DNA of 61,594 nucleotides from Schoenoplectus triqueter (lineage: Eukaryota; Streptophyta; Magnoliopsida; Poales; Cyperaceae): positions 1 through 61,594 of the forward strand of contig CAXKVV010001177.1 of assembly GCA_964058805.1 (NCBI GenBank). Direction: 5' to 3'. The notes under the pieces were generated by a model. The model was given only the letters and a program-made list of their open reading frames with translations, did no database searches and was not told the origin of the DNA. How positions within the stretch are numbered: position 1 is the first letter of the stretch; each line of letters begins with the position of its first letter. Shown piece by piece: positions 59,312 through 61,594 of this stretch. The translations under genes and the position numbers were made by a program.

Positions 59312-59640
59312 TCATTGATTCATTATGGCATATAACTCATCCAAATGCGGCTCTAATTCCACCATCAAAGCACCCACCTCATCAAGTGCATCTTTTGCGC
59401 ACGGTGCTTCAAGCTCAAACCCTCCATTTGCATCATAAACCTCCTCTTTGGCTTGCACGGTGGATGGCACTAACCGTTGTGCTTGTGATTCTATTAACAT
59501 TTCCTTTTCTTCATTGGCCTTTGATGGTTCCTTCCCTGTTAATTTCTGTACAACCGACATAAATTTGCGGAATCCACCTCGACAAATATAGTATCTATGA
59601 AAGTAACCTTCACTTTGTTTTCTCGCGATTCTGCAGACAT
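59312..59640 (-). pseudogene. VQ-motif gene copy with 1-bp deletion (VQ-e)
   Basis: A duplicate of VQ-d. From the ATG at 59640 it reads MSAESRENKVKVTFIDTIFV and EVDSAN. One A:T pair is then missing near 59562 (plus strand ATAAATTTG against ATAAAATTTG in VQ-d), so the frame soon reaches a stop before the VQ motif is read. Downstream, the old frame is intact from MSVVQKLTGKEPSKANEE to LDELYAIMNQ (59560-59312). Translation from that internal ATG would give 82 residues starting inside the motif and lacking its first Phe. The break is probably recent, as the rest has no stop. A sequencing error is possible. Confidence 0.85.
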
Positions 59641-59764
59641 GTTGAAGCCTCTAACAAAGAGATACAGAATATATATGGAGTTAATTACATATACAGTTGG
59701 TGTCTAGTTTGAGCAAGGCAGGCTGCGCTGTGGATGTGAAGCGTTAGTGTTTATGGGATTTGCA

Positions 59765-59772
59765 CTTATATA
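59765..59772 (-). promoter_or_regulatory. TATA box of VQ-e
   Basis: TATATAAG on the minus strand, 125 bp before the ATG. The hAT-like insertion at 59773 begins at its upstream edge. Confidence 0.7.
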
Positions 59773-59932
59773 CAGAGACGGGCGGATTTAAACTAGGCGC
59801 CAGTTGGTATTCGGACATTTTTTTTGTTTACTGAAAAATAAAGATCCTATGATGAAAAATAATTTTTTTTATCTAAATATTTTATTTATTTGAACTGAGC
59901 ACCCCTATCGATTTTTTCTGGCTCCGCCCCTG
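59773..59932. mobile_element. Small hAT-like insertion in the VQ-e promoter
   Basis: Begins CAGAGACGGGCGGATTTA and ends CTGGCTCCGCCCCTG, an imperfect hAT-type terminus. In VQ-d the homologous promoter runs straight from the TATA region to GCGAGTATTGACAATGG, whereas in VQ-e about 160 bases intervene. No clean 8-bp duplication is visible (CTTATATA against TATAGAAA). Confidence 0.65.
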
Positions 59933-59951
59933 TATAGAAAAGGAGCGAGTA

Positions 59952-59986
59952 TTGACTATTGAAGGAAGACCCTGAACAGAAGTCAA
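59952..59986. promoter_or_regulatory. W-box pair upstream of VQ-e
   Basis: TTGACT on the plus strand at 59952-59957 and TTGACT on the minus strand at 59986-59981. They are now about 180-220 bp from the TATA box because of the insertion at 59773-59932. Confidence 0.5.
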
Positions 59987-60129
59987 AACCATATATACTA
60001 TATGCTATGCTAGCAAATGCTTTCAACAGAAGAAGGGTTCAAAAAAGAAGCAAACATTTAGTGTCCAGCTGGCAATCTGTCACCACAAAATCACACGATC
60101 TATATTATTACAAGTTGAAAGGTAAATAA

Positions 60130-60565
60130 GTTTAGTAGTATATTATATACATATCTAACACAATAATAAATATTTCTGATCATTATATAATTTGCTTATG
60201 TTTTTTTTATTTTACATACTGCATATATAAAACACGTAAATGCATGATTAAATACATAACACTTTTGTTGACCTTTTTCTACGCTGAAAAGTAAATTTTT
60301 CTTTAAGTACTGGCTCCAGTTTAAATGAGACCGGCGAAAAAAAAAAGAATCTCCAACTGTACGAGTGAAGGCGTTGCAATCAGGCCACGAGGATTGGGCA
60401 AAGAATTGTGCTGTCTTTTGTGGTTTTAGAGGGACACTCGCTGGTGCTCTTATGTCTTGGAGCGCCACCTGGCAGTGCGAAAAATCTTAGAAACATCACT
60501 GGAGGAAGAGCCGGGTGCTTCCCCTGGAGCAAAAAGAGAGCGACTACAAATAATTGTCACATTAA
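60130..60565. repeat. VQ-e upstream module, copy 2 of a triplicated segment
   Basis: Matches 55700-56170 through TACTGGCTCCAGTTTAAATG, CAATCAGGCCACGAGGATTG and GAGCGCCACCTGGCAGTGCG. It is about 0.5-0.9 kb upstream of the VQ-e start. Confidence 0.75.
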
Positions 60566-61007
60566 TTGTGCCCTGAAAAATATTGATCAGCGTAATAACA
60601 GTTCAGAATATTAGAAAAAAATACAAAATAATAAAAGACATCTAGGGCAGAATTCATGCCCCAAATTTTGACCATCTGTAATAATAAATTTATTGCGTGG
60701 CAAACGATCGAATGAGTTTTTAATTATTAATTAGAATGAATGAGTAGTACATATATGCTTATAACATTTATTTACAAAAACAACATGGGATTGCTTAAAT
60801 TTTGTCTTTTCCATGTTATTAGATTGTAAAAATATTTCATTTTAATTCTGTAACTTTTTGTTTCATATATCTATTGATAACACGAACTTAACTTACTCTC
60901 TATTTGTTCCCTTAGTAACCGTTATCTTTTAATATTATCCTCATTGTCTCAATATTATTAATACTGTTCTTCAAATTATTAATAAGATTGAAAATTTGAA
61001 ACTATTC

Positions 61008-61290
61008 GTATATAGGCAACAGTTGAAACATATTTAGTTTATTTCACGTTGAAATGCAAATTTGAACTAAGTGTATTTATTATATACATATCCACTACAA
61101 TAATTAAATATTTCTGATCATTACTTTTCTTATGGTTTAAATAGAGAGTACTGGCTCTAGTTTGAATGAGACCGGAGAAAAATAATAAAAACAGATCTCC
61201 AGTTGTACGTGTTAAGGCGTTGCACTCTTAAAAACAGATATCCATTTGGACACGCTTACTATAAAAATCTCTAGAAAATTCTTCAAGTTT
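61008..61290. repeat. Upstream module, truncated copy 3
   Basis: GTATATAGGCAACAGTTGAA, CCACTACAATAATTAAATA and TACTGGCTCTAGTTTGAATG align with 55640-55960. The part with CAGGCCACGAGG is missing, and no VQ gene lies between this copy and 60565. Confidence 0.7.
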
Positions 61291-61594
61291 TAATAAACAC
61301 ATCTGTGAACACCATAATAATCAATATGAACATTTTGAGTGGATTAAAATTGTGCGTCCTATATCCTTTGATCGGGTAAAAACTTATCAAAAATAGAAAG
61401 TTAGAAGAGAAAATAATTAGGAGATAGAACTCAGGCTGAAGTATAAGTTAAAACACTCATATCATTCATAGTTATATATCCGAATATTCATATTCACTCA
61501 TAAAGATGCTCACACGTAATTACTGAGGTGTTTACATCTCATTGTGGAATGCAAAAATTTACAAAAATAAAAAATAAAAACATTGCTAAAAATG
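61291..61594. other. Intergenic DNA at the right edge
   Basis: Nothing recognisable is seen. Confidence 0.45.

Overview
The window looks like nuclear DNA of a flowering plant, probably a eudicot. It is AT-rich, its genes have TATA boxes and plant GT/AG introns, and it carries Mutator-like (MULE), Copia, Gypsy-like, hAT-like and CACTA-like transposons and MITEs. There are no rRNA, tRNA, CRISPR or prokaryotic features. I cannot name the species.

The host genes are a scattered family of five small VQ-motif genes, all on the minus strand. VQ-a (positions 1-323) runs off the left edge and has VH in place of VQ. VQ-b (37984-38304) and VQ-c (41350-41670) are near-identical tandem duplicates. VQ-d (53741-54067) is intact. 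VQ-e (59312-59640) is a frameshifted duplicate of VQ-d. VQ proteins are small nuclear cofactors of WRKY transcription factors. The rest of the window is mostly repetitive DNA that has spread these genes apart.

The largest unit is a 19.5 kb MULE (4154-23698) flanked by the perfect 9-bp target duplication CCGGATTGG. It carries two convergent genes. On the plus strand is a MuDR-type transposase (4479 to about 7640: zinc finger, DDE core, SWIM finger). On the minus strand is a ten-exon plant mobile domain (PMD) gene (22187 to 7851). Each gene has a TATA box just inside its terminal inverted repeat, next to GC-rich palindromes present at both ends. Both genes are broken: a frameshift and one TAA in the transposase, and two TAG codons in the PMD gene. 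Intron 2 of the PMD gene contains an 11.5 kb LARD-type LTR retrotransposon (10233-21735; two 4.47 kb LTRs, 2.55 kb gene-less interior, target duplication ACTAT). Its LTRs are almost identical, so the insertion is very young. Without it the MULE would be about 8 kb.

Other elements, left to right: a 0.88 kb MULE-like element with a nested hAT-like element (2659-3537); a 1.15 kb hAT-like element with a perfect 8-bp duplication (24186-25340); a CACTA-like element full of AGAACCGGTT motifs (26292-27455); a decayed locus split by a MITE (30.5-31.2 kb); a deleted Copia element on the minus strand (32506-36256, duplication ATATA); three foldback MITEs between VQ-b and VQ-c (38.9-40.2 kb); a Copia remnant fused to the VQ-c promoter (41833-44069); two related hAT-like elements (44255-44618, 45197-45633); a GACCCGA-rich repeat block (46.46-47.67 kb); and several foldback elements around VQ-d and VQ-e. 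A small hAT-like insertion sits directly against the VQ-e TATA box.
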